From Psilocybe azurescens (lineage: Eukaryota; Basidiomycota; Agaricomycetes; Agaricales; Agrocybaceae), in the NCBI GenBank assembly GCA_023853785.1, contig JAJIRX010000500.1, forward strand, positions 248,001 to 312,000: a stretch of 64,000 nt of DNA, read 5' to 3'. Below, one piece after another: positions 36,001 through 49,582 of the stretch. A model generated the notes under the pieces. It worked only from the letters and a program-made list of their open reading frames with translations. It had not been told where the DNA came from and ran no database searches. The translations under genes were made by a program, and so were the position numbers. Position 1 is the first letter of the stretch. The number at the start of each line of letters is the position of its first letter.

Positions 36001-36871
36001 CAGTAAAGCCAGAGTCAATGGCCTATACCCAGACATTTTTGCAGGCTGTCTGGCACACAATCTGTGGCCCCAGGGTGTTTACAGAAAACTGGGAGAGCCT
36101 TAATTTTGCAATGTATTGACAAGTATTGGTACACACACCAGGATAAATTATGAGTGAGCAACCAGGAAAGAACTGGACTGTAAATGTGATTTAAACAAGT
36201 CCAAAAACATGCAAATTGGATAGGATTTGAAGGAGATATATGAATTGTAATGGTCCAATTTTTGTGTATTTGGCCTTGGGATGGAGCAGAAATGGATGCT
36301 GACCTGGTCCTGGTCCCAGTTCCAGGCCTGGGTGCAAAATACATGAAAAAATTGGGATAAAATTGGGTGGAAACAGGGCAGAAAAATATTATACATGATA
36401 AACTAGATCAGAAACATAAATTATCATTGAAAACAGTTCAGACCAGGTCCTGGAATATTTGGAATAGGGTGGGGCAGGATGGGGCAGGAACAGGGCAGAA
36501 ACAGGGCAGAAACAGGGCAGAAACAGGGCAAAAATATGGCTGGAAATATGTCCAGAAAAGTGCTGGACATGAGAAACATGAGTTATCATTAAAAAAACAG
36601 CTTGGACTGGGTCCTGGAATTTTTGAAATGGGGCAGCATGAGACAGAAACAGGCCAAAAATATAGTGAGGGACAAGACTGTTCAAATGATTTTTGAAGTT
36701 GGACTGTTCCTTGAATAACTCAAGAACATCTCAACCAAACAAGTTCAAACTTTATACAGTGGTAGAGTATCATGTGACTAACATGTTCCAATTTGTTTCA
36801 TTATATAATCTTAATTCCTTCCCACACTATTAATATTTTACTAGCACAAGTCCATTTGAACAGTTTTCTCC
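36001..36871. repeat. left long terminal inverted repeat of the Tc1 element
   Basis: 871 bases ending at the shared word GAACAGTTTTCTCC. It contains no CG. It includes two diverged direct copies of a block of about 75 bases (near 36409-36480 and 36569-36640), both holding GGTCCTGGAAT. Confidence 0.9.
36491..36530. repeat. 11-bp minisatellite in the Tc1 left arm
   Basis: The unit CAGGGCAGAAA is repeated in tandem more than three times. It is mirrored at 38401-38440 in the right arm. Confidence 0.88.
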
Positions 36872-36902
36872 CTCTCATGTTATAAAACAGTATTCTAATA
36901 TT

Positions 36903-37918
36903 CTAGTACTCGGTATAGCCTTCTTTTGCCTGTAGTACAGCCTGAACCCTTCTAGACATACTCTCTATCAGATTTTGACAGACAGAGGCTGGAATATCAT
37001 TCCACTCCTTTTGTACTCTCTCCCACAACTATGCAATTCCAGATGCTGGCCTATCATACTCTCTAAGTCTAGTTTTGAGGAGATGCCAAAGGTGTTCAAT
37101 TGGATTGAGGTCTGCTAATTGAGGGGGACACTTCATAACTTCTAACCCACTGTCTTTGAGCCAGTTCTGGGCCTTCTTGTTCTTGTGTTTGGGGTCATTA
37201 TCCTGCTGAAAAAGTATATCTGTGGGCTTTTTCCTGTAATATCTGATTGATTCTTGAAGTTTGTCATCCAAAATGCTGACAAAAAGATCAGCATCCATCC
37301 TCCCATCAATCTTGGTTGCATATCCAGGCCCTTCCCAGAATATACAAACCCAGATCATCAGAGAAACTCTTCCAAACTTGACTGTCCCCTGTATCAGCCT
37401 GTCACTCAACCCCTCTCCTGGCTTTTTCCACACTCATTTCTTCCCATCTGACCCCAAACAATTGATTTTGGTCTCATCTGACCATATAACTCCCTTCCAG
37501 TCCTCCACTGTCCAGTCTTTGTGCACTTCTACAAAGTCCATTCTAAGCTCCTTATGTCTTTTGGAGAGAAAAGATCATTTTGCTTGGTTACAGCCTTCAT
37601 CCCAGTGCTCCTGAGTGTTTTCTATACAGTCTTCACAGAAAAGGATGTGTTGGTCATGTCTTGCAGGGTTTTGGCAACCTCAGTGGCATTTTCAGCCTTC
37701 TGAGAAGTGATAAGACAAATAGCATATTGGGTATCAGCAGATGAAAGCTTGCATGGACAGCCTCCAGCAGATTTGGAAAGTGTTGAGCAATGTTTGGAGC
37801 AAATATTGGATATAGAACCAACACTTATACCAGTGGTAGTGGAGATAGCATAACTTGACTGGTCTTTGTCAAGCAGTTCAAGAACACAGTTGTGTTGAGC
37901 AGGAGTGAGTGATTGCAT
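36903..37918 (-). pseudogene. Tc1-type DD34E transposase, decayed
   Basis: Starts MQSLTPAQHNCVLELLDKDQ with a helix-turn-helix (YAISTTTGISVGSISNICSK). The catalytic triad is readable: first Asp in VIWSDETKIN, second in DILFQQDNDPKHK, and Glu in LNPIEHLWHLLK, 34 residues after the second Asp. The end GYTEY lies at 36903. Stops interrupt it at 37622-37624, 37434-37436 (a tryptophan is expected) and 37029-37031, and the frame slips near 37560. The copy cannot make an active enzyme, although its terminal repeats remain excellent substrates for a transposase supplied from elsewhere. Confidence 0.85.
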
Positions 37919-38059
37919 GAGTGTTTGAGTGAGAATTTAATGTGGGGAGTAGTGTGAACTTGGACACAGCGTATATATACATGTTTTGAATAAGTCACAT
38001 GATTTTATTTGTACTTATTTGCTTTTGATTAAACAAAGTCACATGCTTGGTATATAAAA

Positions 38060-38930
38060 GGAGAAAACTGTTCAAATGGACTTGTGCTAGTAAAATATTA
38101 ATAGTGTGGGAAGGAATTAAGATTATATAATGAAACAAATTGGAACATGTTAGTCACATGATACTCTACCACTGTATAAAGTTTGAACTTGTTTGGTTGA
38201 GATGTTCTTGAGTTATTCAAGGAACAGTCCAACTTCAAAAATCATTTGAACAGTCTTGTCCCTCACTATATTTTTGGCCTGTTTCTGTCTCATGCTGCCC
38301 CATTTCAAAAATTCCAGGACCCAGTCCAAGCTGTTTTTTTAATGATAACTCATGTTTCTCATGTCCAGCACTTTTCTGGACATATTTCCAGCCATATTTT
38401 TGCCCTGTTTCTGCCCTGTTTCTGCCCTGTTTCTGCCCTGTTCCTGCCCCATCCTGCCCCACCCTATTCCAAATATTCCAGGACCTGGTCTGAACTGTTT
38501 TCAATGATAATTTATGTTTCTGATCTAGTTTATCATGTATAATATTTTTCTGCCCTGTTTCCACCCAATTTTATCCCAATTTTTTCATGTATTTTGCACC
38601 CAGGCCTGGAACTGGGACCAGGACCAGGTCAGCATCCATTTCTGCTCCATCCCAAGGCCAAATACACAAAAATTGGACCATTACAATTCATATATCTCCT
38701 TCAAATCCTATCCAATTTGCATGTTTTTGGACTTGTTTAAATCACATTTACAGTCCAGTTCTTTCCTGGTTGCTCACTCATAATTTATCCTGGTGTGTGT
38801 ACCAATACTTGTCAATACATTGCAAAATTAAGGCTCTCCCAGTTTTCTGTAAACACCCTGGGGCCACAGATTGTGTGCCAGACAGCCTGCAAAAATGTCT
38901 GGGTATAGGCCATTGACTCTGGCTTTACTG
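38060..38930. repeat. right long terminal inverted repeat of the Tc1 element
   Basis: Reverse complement of 36001-36871. Coordinates map exactly (the two positions sum to 74931), so there are no insertions or deletions between the arms. No CG is present. Confidence 0.9.
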
Positions 38931-38933
38931 TAC

Positions 38934-39050
38934 CATATGATATGGTACAGTGTAGGCTGCCCCTGATGGAAGGGGTACATTCACTGGTTCAGAGGGACCA
39001 CTGGACCCATATGAAATGCTACACTGTAATTGTACTTTGTATCATATCAT
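38934..39050. repeat. right 117-bp inverted repeat of the large transposon
   Basis: Exact inverse of 27676-27792. It begins two bases after the TA that follows the nested Tc1 element. Confidence 0.85.
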
Positions 39051-40293
39051 GTATTACAGTGTAACAACAGTATGTGATGTTTTTCTGTTCATTTTTTTGC
39101 CTTCTTTCACCATTATGAAAGCTTTCTTTTATTGGAGAATCCACTTGCATTGTAAATGGCACAACAGAATGTCTAATTAAATCTCTACTCTAATTGGTCA
39201 TGACTCTCAAAAAATTTATCTGCTCATTATAGAGATGGTTAATAGCTCACCCAAAGAGCTGAGCACTGCATGTGAGGTAGGATTGAGCACAGGGGGCATG
39301 TGTATTGTTGACTGTTACCCTGATTTTGTGTAGTGAGCCCTTCTGCTGATTTATTTGTTTGGTTATTTGTGCTACTGATTCTTCTGTGACATTTAAATAT
39401 CTATGATCCATATTGACATCTCACTCTCATTCTCAATGGAATTGAATCCAAGGTTTGTACTAGAAACCACATCTTAATGATGTAGGCATTTCTCAATAAA
39501 TCAAAATGCTTGGATGTTATGCTGACTTCAAATGCCACATTTCTCTGCTGTCTCCACCTTACTTATTCCATGAAACCGTACAACTCCTCTTCCAGACATC
39601 ATCTATCCATGATATACAACAAGTTCCCTCTACATTTAGATTGGTTGGCTCTGCATAGGTTTACTGCCTACAATGTCAACTTCTTATTTCACCCTCTTTT
39701 TCATATGTTCCAGCCTGTGTATGGACAAGAGGAGTAATGAAATACTTGTTTGGTTGTATATAGACATGAGGCTATCCCTCCATTCACTCAGAGCAGTTAG
39801 CTTGTTGTGTCATGGGCAGAGTTCAATGGAGAGCATACATGTTCTGTAAGTATGACAGTAGTTATTGAAGGATATACAATTGTAATTGTGCATGTAGATT
39901 ATGCCTGACCACCAGAAATTTTCAGATTGTACACATATCTTTCTGGATGTGTTGAATTTGTTGGCTTGTCAAATTTATGAATATGAAGTTGATCAAATGA
40001 CCTGAATGGAATCTGACAGCTGTTCACATCATGCACCATTTGAATTTGAAGAACACAATATGTGCATTGTAATCAAGTGTTATGCTGCTTGAAGGATCAC
40101 CAAAATTCAGATTGAGCATGCAGTTCCTGGAGTGTTTGGACAGAAAGATGGATGAAATTGAAGAGTATGTTGAAGGGGACTGCACTAATAAATCTCATGG
40201 ATCACAGCTTGTTTGCAATTGCAAGTTGCTCTGAATTAGGTAAAATTTGTAGAGTGTTTGCATTGGTATAGTTAATGTGAACATTGGGCAATG
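39051..40293. other. CG-depleted intergenic stretch
   Basis: AT-rich DNA without a recognised gene. From 39061 to about 39576 I see no CG dinucleotide at all. Possibly relic transposon DNA or a methylated flank. Confidence 0.5.
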
Positions 40294-41569
40294 TCAGTAA
40301 GCTTCAACACCCTGCTGGCGGACCAATGCATGATACAAAACATCTGAACCACCATCACTAGCTAGAACCCCAATAGTCTCTATATCTTGAAGTACCTTCT
40401 CAATGTACTTGCCTGCTCCTGAGAGGTGCACAACTTGTGCACATGCAGCATGAAGGGCAAGGTAATGAGGGTCAGGAAGAGGATATTTTACAGGATCAGG
40501 AGTGGTCAATTCAATTTTGTCACACACCCCATTATCTATAACCGAAGGTCGAATTGCATTCAACTTGTATTGGTGGTGGTTTGGATCCTAGAAAATATCA
40601 AATCCAGTTGGTCATTATAGATATATCAACTATTGATATTTGTGACTCACATTATCTATCTTCTCCAACCAAATCATTAAATTATCAAATTGTTGATGAA
40701 GGACTGCATCCAAGGTGAGAATATTTTCAAGGCGATGCAAATTCTCTCCATTAAGTTCTTCAATAAACCTAATCTGGCCAAATTGAGAAAGAACTGCTTG
40801 AGCTGATGCAGCATAAGCACTCTATATTATAGCAGAGTGGTGTTATAAAAACTGGGCCAGGAAAAGAATACACAAATACCTTGTTTTCATTGCCAAGATT
40901 TTCATTTGTAGACCGATCAAAAATATATGACACCTCTGTTACTGTTTCTTTGTCACCAGGTTTTGGAACTACAAGATTGGCATTAACACAAGCAGAGTCA
41001 AGCTTTCTTGAGAGGACACAGCGATATCCATCACGATACAAAGCCTATCCCAGAAATAAGCTTCCAATAAAGTATGAGAAAAGGTTTTTGTATACAGTCT
41101 TTTTGCCTTGTTATGCTTGCTGGGTGTTGTCTCTAATAACCCGCTTTGCTTCCAAAAATTGAAAGAGGGCACAGAAGAATGGCTTCTAGGAGTAGGTGTG
41201 TGATCTTTGTTTCTGTAAACTACCAGTAAAGGTTTTGTACATCAAGGAACTCCATGAAAACCAGGTATAACAACTTCAGACTTACAAAGGCTGAAGGAGA
41301 TGGTCGCTATAGATCTGTGCAAGTTCCTGCATGGCATCATCACTTGAGCATTGATGAATTTCCCATCCAAAACTCTCGCAACCACCATCTGTTGGTGCTT
41401 GAAGTAACATATATCCAAGAAATCGTGCACAGACAAGGACTTGAAGGAAAACTATTCTCTTCACTTGTTCATGATGTGCCTCGAGATCAAGACATTTGTT
41501 GTATGCTGTGTAAAGAATGGAGTTTGTGTCTGAATTGTAAGGATTAGGGTGTGGCAGGGACTCAGCCAT
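40294..41569 (-). CDS. HNH-nuclease-type protein of the mushroom-expanded family
   Basis: Matches a family with an HNH-nuclease-like core that is numerous in Agaricomycetes and mostly of unknown role. Start MAESLPHPNPYNSDTNSI at 41569, with a possible upstream ATG at 41617 in the same frame. Then VLVCARFLGYMLLQAPTDGG, a core ALYRDGYRCVLSRKLDSACV, a block LNGENLHRLENILTLDAVLH in the expected position of the HNH helices, and a C-terminal YLALHAACAQVVHLSGAGKY that is characteristic of the family. One A appears to be missing in the run at 41100-41104 (minus-strand sense); all other exon joins work. The CG content is low, like the adjoining transposon. Confidence 0.72.
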
Positions 41570-42766
41570 TATCAGCAATTGAGTGAAGGTGTGGTGGTGG
41601 TGGTAGAGCAGGAACAAAGGTGCTCATTGTGGCACTGGGTAGCTCAAGTCTCACACTTTGCATTTCCACATTTGATGGCATTATGAAAGCCCTAAGCTCT
41701 CGATCACCCAAAGCATGAGCCTGCCAATAACTCTACAAGTTTTCTCTTGTCAGTTGCAATTTGGTAGGTTAATTTATTGCTTACCTTTCTATATCCTTTT
41801 CTTTTTCTTCACACTGGTGGTCAAAAAATACTCAGGCCCTGGCATAAGCTGGTGCCACCAGAATGGTTTATTTTTTTCATTCCTTACTTTCAAAGTACAT
41901 CCTCAAGTTTTCTTTTCTATTTTCTAGCTGAACTTGACAAAGAAGTGGTGTAGGGTGTTGTTCATGATGGGTGAAGAGATAAGGAAGAACTCAGGCTCAG
42001 GATGACAGTTCAGCAAGGGCAAGGGTGAGTACAAGTTTGCATGGCCTGTTCAACATTACTGCACACCTGCAGCTGCCTACTAACTTGCTCCCCAGGAGTT
42101 TGAAGACTCCCCTGTCTTTGTCAACAACTGCAGCCTTGCAATGGCCAGTCTTGGAGCAATCACAAATTGACAACCATCACCACCTCCATGGGCTCCTCAT
42201 CCTGCTATTGGGTCAACTAACATGGCAACATCCCCTGGATTCACTGAGACAAGAACTTTGAGAAATCCTTGTTGTATAGCTCAGGGATGGTAGGAAGAAC
42301 CACAGGCTGTACAGAAACAGCAGGTTTGGCCTGAGAAATGAGGGTGAATGCCATTGCAATGGATGGGAATTACACTTACCTATAGTAAACTTAAACACAT
42401 CAATTTCAACTCATTCAAATTCCAACATACATGCTTCAAAGTCCAGACCAAGCTTCTTGATCAGAGGTTACCACCTATTCTGATGTCAAATACAGTCTCA
42501 TAGACCCCTATTCAGTGAAATTATGTTTTAAGCGCCTGTGAAGTTTGAACACGAGTTTCACATATCAGTGACTGTACTACAGTAGTAGCATAGGAATTCG
42601 GGACACTGGGGCCGAGAACCTCGACAACAGGAGCACGAGCATTGGCAGCCTTGGTTGAGCCTTCTACTTACTTACTCAAAACTTAAAAGGCTTGGAGTTA
42701 TGATGTCAATGTTATTGTTGGTGTATAAATGTAAAAATACAAGTGAATGGTCCGCCTAGTCCTGTT
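41570..42766. other. intergenic stretch without a recognised gene
   Basis: Several short open frames (plus 41715-41927 and 42025-42261, minus 42213-42398) lack motifs and splice support. Confidence 0.4.
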
Positions 42767-45378
<2,612 letters not shown>

Positions 45379-45426
45379 CTCAGAAACGGGAAAGTAGTTT
45401 ACAAAAATGTATCAGCGAATGCTTAT

Positions 45427-45434
45427 ATTTTATA
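45427..45434 (-). promoter_or_regulatory. TATA box of KAR2
   Basis: TATAAAAT on the minus strand, about 50 bases upstream of the KAR2 start codon, in the orientation of the gene. Confidence 0.55.
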
Positions 45435-45710
45435 CGACGCAAGTCAACGCGTCGATACCAATTCGCGAAGGAAAAGACACGTAGTAGAACGATAGAATTT
45501 GCATTGTGGAAACGTGGAATCGGTAGAGGACGACGTGGCCATGAAACAGTGCGCAGTGGCTGATACTCTTTGCCGATCCTAACGGATTAGCGTGGCTGCC
45601 GGATGCGAAACAATGCAAATGGAATATGATAGAATATGATCTGGGATGACTCGTTGATAGTTCAAGTTCCACGTCTTCGATTGGTGATGCCCGGTACAGC
45701 CCTTGGTCCA

Positions 45711-45720
45711 AGCCACGTCA
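45711..45720 (-). promoter_or_regulatory. UPRE-like element (TGACGTGGCT) of KAR2
   Basis: Minus-strand TGACGTGGCT fits the unfolded-protein-response element bound by Hac1/XBP1-type bZIP factors and lies about 340 bases upstream of KAR2. Further CGTGG words at about 45507, 45533 and 45671 may act with it. Confidence 0.5.
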
Positions 45721-45947
45721 AACAAGCGCCCTCAAGCACCTACGGCTTTCCCCATATATGCTGGGGCTTACCCACGACACAACAGGACGAAACTCACAAC
45801 TCAACCTCCAAATATAAGATATGATGATAATTCCATTTGTACACTGTATCCTATAAGTGTATCTAATCATGTACACGTATTAAAATGTCCGAGAAATAAA
45901 GGCCATGCTATCAAATTACAATACTCTAGTACATTCAAGCTTACGGT

Positions 45948-48027
45948 TTAGATGTGAGGGCCAGCCAATCTGACCTTCTCATCGACGTCGCTCTCATACA
46001 ATGCGAAGGCCTTCGTGAACATACCAGCAAGCTTTCTGAGCTCTTTTGGAACGCTTCTTTATCTGCCCAGGCGATTGATGGGTTGAGAAGTTCACGAGGG
46101 ATACCCTCGAGGGATGTAGGTATTGACAAGTTGAAAGTGCCAAAGTTTTCAAACTCGGCCTGCGCAAGCTCTCCGGAGTGCACGGCGTCAACGATGCGAC
46201 GGGTGTATTTGAGGGGGCAACGCTTGCCAGTGCCGAACTTTCCAGCAGTCCAGCCAGTGTTGATAAGCCAGCAGTCAACTTTGTGTTTTGCCATACGCTC
46301 TGCGAGCATCGAAGCGTAGCGGCCGGGCTGCGCAAGATGTTAGGACCAAGAATTAAAACGGTTCAAAGGTCAACTCACATGAAGAACAATGAATGGTGCA
46401 CTATAGCAAGTAGAGAAGGTGGGAATAGGTTCGAGTACACCATCCTCAGTGCCTGGTGTTTTCCTGAAAGGGTATTATTCAGAATAAGGCCAAGAAGATG
46501 CAGAGAAGAACTCACGATGTGTAACCAGCCAAGAAGTGATAGCTAGCTTGCTCAGGGGTGAGTCTGCTGACAGGAGGAAGCACACCGAATGCATCACAGG
46601 TCAACATGATAATGTTGGTGGGTTGTCGGTCAACCACACAGGGAATCTGAGCATTGGGGATGTACTCGATTGGGTAGGCGCAGCGGGTGTTTTCAGTGAT
46701 ACTGACGTCATCGTAATCAGGAGCGCGGGAAAGGGGATTGTATACAACGTTTTCGAGGATGCTGCCATATCTTATAGCGTTGAAAATATCGGGCTCCTTT
46801 TCAGCGGAAAGGTTTATGCACTTGGCATAGCATCCACCTTCAATATTGAAGACGCCAGTATCCGACCAAACGTGCTCATCATCCCCAATAAGCAGACGAC
46901 GAGGGTCAGCGGAGAGTGTGGTTTTTCCAGTTCCCGAAAGACCGAAGAATAGAGTTACATCGCCATTCTCAATCCCGACGTTGGCGGAAGAATGAAGAGA
47001 GAGCTGGCCAAACTTGACCGGTTGCAAGTAGTGCTATAAGGAATGCGTGGACAAATTAGAAGTTATCACTTTAAGCGAGATTTGGAAAAGCGTACCATAA
47101 CAGAGAAGACGCCCTTTTTCATTTCACCCGCATACTCAGTACCGAGGATAACCATTTCCATGCGCTTGAAATTGATTTCTACAGAGGTTGTGGAGCTCAT
47201 GCCTTTTGTAAAACGATTGGCTGGGAACTGGCCAGCGTTGTAAATGATGAAATCGGGCTCGCCGAAATTGGCAAGTTGTTCTTCCGTTGGTCGGATGAGC
47301 ATGTTATGCTGGGAGCTGATGTATTAGCAATTGCATAAACATAGAGAGGTGACGAAAGACAGACCATGAAAAGAGCATGATAAGCTCTGGCGCAGATGAC
47401 ACGAACTTTAATGCGGTACTTTGGGTCCCACTGCAATTGGAATATTTAGCGTGGAGAAAGGAAGAGTGATGAATATGGCTAACCCCTGCAAATCCGTCAA
47501 AAACGTACACGTTATCTCGTGTATTGAGGTAATCGATGGCACGTTCTCGATTAATTTCGAAGGTGTCTATAAGAATATTAGAAATTTAACAAACAGAAAT
47601 GACGAGAGTAAAAAAACGTACGCTCATCCATCTTGATGTTGACGGAACCCCACCAGATGTCATCCTTACTGGTATCTTCGAAGACGATGCGTTTGTCCTT
47701 GGGACTACGACCGGTCTTCTTGCCGGAAAAGTTGATCAGAGCTCCTGAAGAGGAGATGATGGCGCCTTCGTTGCGGATGGCATCTTCGTAAAGAAGAGCG
47801 ACTGGGGCGTTGCGTTTGATCTGAATTCGATCCATATCGAAGCCAGCCTGGGAGAAGTATTCGAGATCCCGGCCAATGACTAGAAGAGATGAGCGAGATG
47901 AGCACGATGAGCACAACTACAAGGAAAAGGAACGTACGATTTGAGAATTGCTCATAGTCATGGGATTGAGCATAGTTCTTGTGGAGGATGTGGGGGTAAC
48001 GTATGGGGTGTGATGAGGGAGAACCAT
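45948..48027 (-). CDS. PCK1: phosphoenolpyruvate carboxykinase, ATP type
   Basis: Converts oxaloacetate plus ATP to phosphoenolpyruvate, the first committed step of gluconeogenesis (EC 4.1.1.49). Motifs in order: [81 protein letters not shown], the P-loop [16 protein letters not shown], then [20 protein letters not shown] and a C-terminal [20 protein letters not shown]. One base is missing at 46041-46043; restoring it gives the normal ending [20 protein letters not shown] and a stop at 45948. The first exon needs one base in the G run at 48005-48008 to read [20 protein letters not shown]. Glucose repression is expected from the family, not seen here. Confidence 0.93.
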
Positions 48028-48686
48028 TTTTGAAATTGCGGGGAACTGGAGAGAGGGAGTAAGATATATATACGGATAATTGGAAATAAAAGCAAGATCC
48101 GCTAGCGTGCGAAGAGTGGGGGTGTCATGAGGCGCTGGCGCGACATAGTAAGGTACGTACCTGTCTATACACTGGTCGTCTAAGGGTAATACAAGAATGA
48201 CTGAGTCTGCTAGTCTGTCGTTTTATAGCACCAACTATCTGCAGAGACATCCCTTAATCCCCCGAAAATCCAACGAATCCTATACAAAATCACAACAAAA
48301 TGCACCGATTTGGCCCGAGCGCCCTTGTCGGTTACCCGTCCAATCCACGGAATCCTTTGTCCTCCGTCACCTCTCCGCACGGAACAGCAAACAATGCTTA
48401 GGGTTCAAGAGAGAAATGCATTCAACAGACAACCCTAGTCTTTCTATAACACGTCCAGTCCCGGATCCGTAACTCTGGGTATCACATGTCGTCGAGTCTA
48501 TAAACAGATCAGGCCTCAGGTCCAGCCTGGATTCGCGTTCACCGACACTGTTCTGTCCGTCGGCTCCCCGCCTTTTGAGGATTTCCTCTGTATCCCGGGT
48601 TTGTCTTACCGGTCCAGAACACCAATAGGAGTTTCCGTTTTGCTCAAAAGCTGTCCAAGTTGCATTTGTAGAAATGGTGAGCTAAT
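48028..48686. other. divergent promoter region of PCK1 and the acetyltransferase
   Basis: No gene was seen. TATATATA at 48065-48072 lies 38-45 bases upstream of the PCK1 start and might be its TATA box. Confidence 0.45.
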
Positions 48687-49354
48687 ATGCCCTCCGCATT
48701 CAACGTCATTGACACTCAGAGTGACATTCTGATACTGCCCCTCACCGCACGCGAGCTCCCCAAGGTTAGGGATCTTCACGTGGGTTTATTTCACGTTATT
48801 TCCATCTCCCTCCTTATCCGTCATCCAGGCCAAATTACTACCCGTCCATTACCCGCCCTCCTTCTTTCTTCACCTTCTCGTCATTCCAACCCGCGCTTGC
48901 TACGTAGCGTACAGCCATAACAATCCTATTGGATTCATTTCAGCCGCCGTGCACAAACCCATGGCCAGGTGTTTCATCTCGGATTCTTCCGAGGATTTCC
49001 CCTTGTCTCTTCCAAATTTCGAGACAACCTCACACTGGATCTCACCAAACCTCGTCTGGAGATCCTCACCCTCGGCGTACTTCCTTCATTCCAGCAGCGT
49101 GGTCTCGCCCGCCGGCTTGTGATGAGTATAGTTGACGGCTTCAAAGAGTCGTGTGCCATGAATGCGCTAAATAGCATCCTGATCTATGCCAACGTTTCAA
49201 CTACTAATAGCCGGGCACTTCAGTTCTACGAACGCATGGGCTTTTTGTTTCTTCCGATGTTATTAGCAATTTATATCGGACTTTATCTTACGGATCTAGA
49301 GACGCATATTTAGTAGTGGGAGTTTATGAGTTTTATTCTTTGTTACATACATAG
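48687..49354 (+). CDS. GNAT-family N-acetyltransferase (Naa50/Naa60-like)
   Basis: Acetyl-CoA-dependent transferase, probably of protein N-termini. Exon 1 encodes MPSAFNVIDTQSD and LILPLTARELPKVRDLH. After an intron of 46 bases comes KLLPVHYPPSFFLHLLVIPT, a block typical of the Naa50/Naa60 group, then SHNNPIGFISAAV. The acetyl-CoA motif is ILTLGVLPSFQQRGLARRLV, followed by ILIYANVSTTNSRALQFYER with the usual late Tyr. Two one-base losses are needed to join the parts: near 48967-48968, and in the T run at 49242-49246. With both restored the C-terminus reads YRTLSYGSRDAYLVVG and ends at 49354. The exact acceptor specificity is not readable. Confidence 0.78.
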
Positions 49355-49582
49355 CTTTCTGCTTTTATATATTTATTCTTGTAACTGGGTGTAAAATACT
49401 GCTTTCTTTGCGTGGGCGCTAGGAGAATCTTAATTAGATCATGTGTAACGTTTCACGCGGCGCGTGACAATTCGCGTTGAACAGCTCTCACGACTCACTT
49501 CAGCAGTTTTGACTCAAACCTGGTCGCGACACTCTCGCATGAACTGCTTAGAACCTTTACGTTGAAGCACATCTCTTATATA

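Larger units (their letters stand above)
36001..38930. mobile_element. Tc1/mariner element with 871-bp terminal inverted repeats
   Basis: The element runs from CAGTAAAGCC to its inverse GGCTTTACTG and is flanked by TA on both sides (35999-36000 and 38931-38932), the signature of Tc1/mariner insertion. The two 871-bp arms (36001-36871 and 38060-38930) align without gaps, and translations of their mirrored frames are identical. Between them lies a decayed DD34E transposase. I counted only two CG dinucleotides in the whole 2,930 bases (36911 and 37970). It is nested inside the right arm of the larger transposon. Confidence 0.92.
27676..39050. mobile_element. 11.4-kb TIR-bounded transposon with Plavaka-type transposase and DUF6698 gene
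   Basis: A perfect 117-bp inverted repeat (27676-27792 and 38934-39050) bounds 11.4 kb. The unit holds a decayed Plavaka-type transposase (minus), a divergent DUF6698 gene (plus) and a small coiled-coil gene (minus). Inverted homology continues inward for at least 34 bases (27786-27819 against 35965-35998, 29 of 34 identical), with the Tc1 element inserted between. This supports long terminal repeats of one large element over two chance copies of a short repeat. I could not identify a target-site duplication. Plavaka-like elements are DNA transposons common in Agaricomycetes; all three genes here carry stops or frame breaks. Confidence 0.68.
45379..45947. other. promoter region of KAR2
   Basis: Between the KAR2 start and the PCK1 stop. 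It holds several ACGTG words, including a consensus UPRE (45711-45720), and a TATA box (45427-45434). No gene is present. Confidence 0.6.

Noticed and set aside
36367..36696. 109-residue open frame, present identically at 38235-38564
   Set aside because: The identity follows from the mirrored 871-bp arms. It has no motif, and the low-complexity GQKQGRNRAET part is a minisatellite translation, so it is not a protein gene.
46425..46440. GGTTCGAGT word as a tRNA T-loop
   Set aside because: It lies in a PCK1 intron or exon edge with no acceptor or anticodon stem around it.
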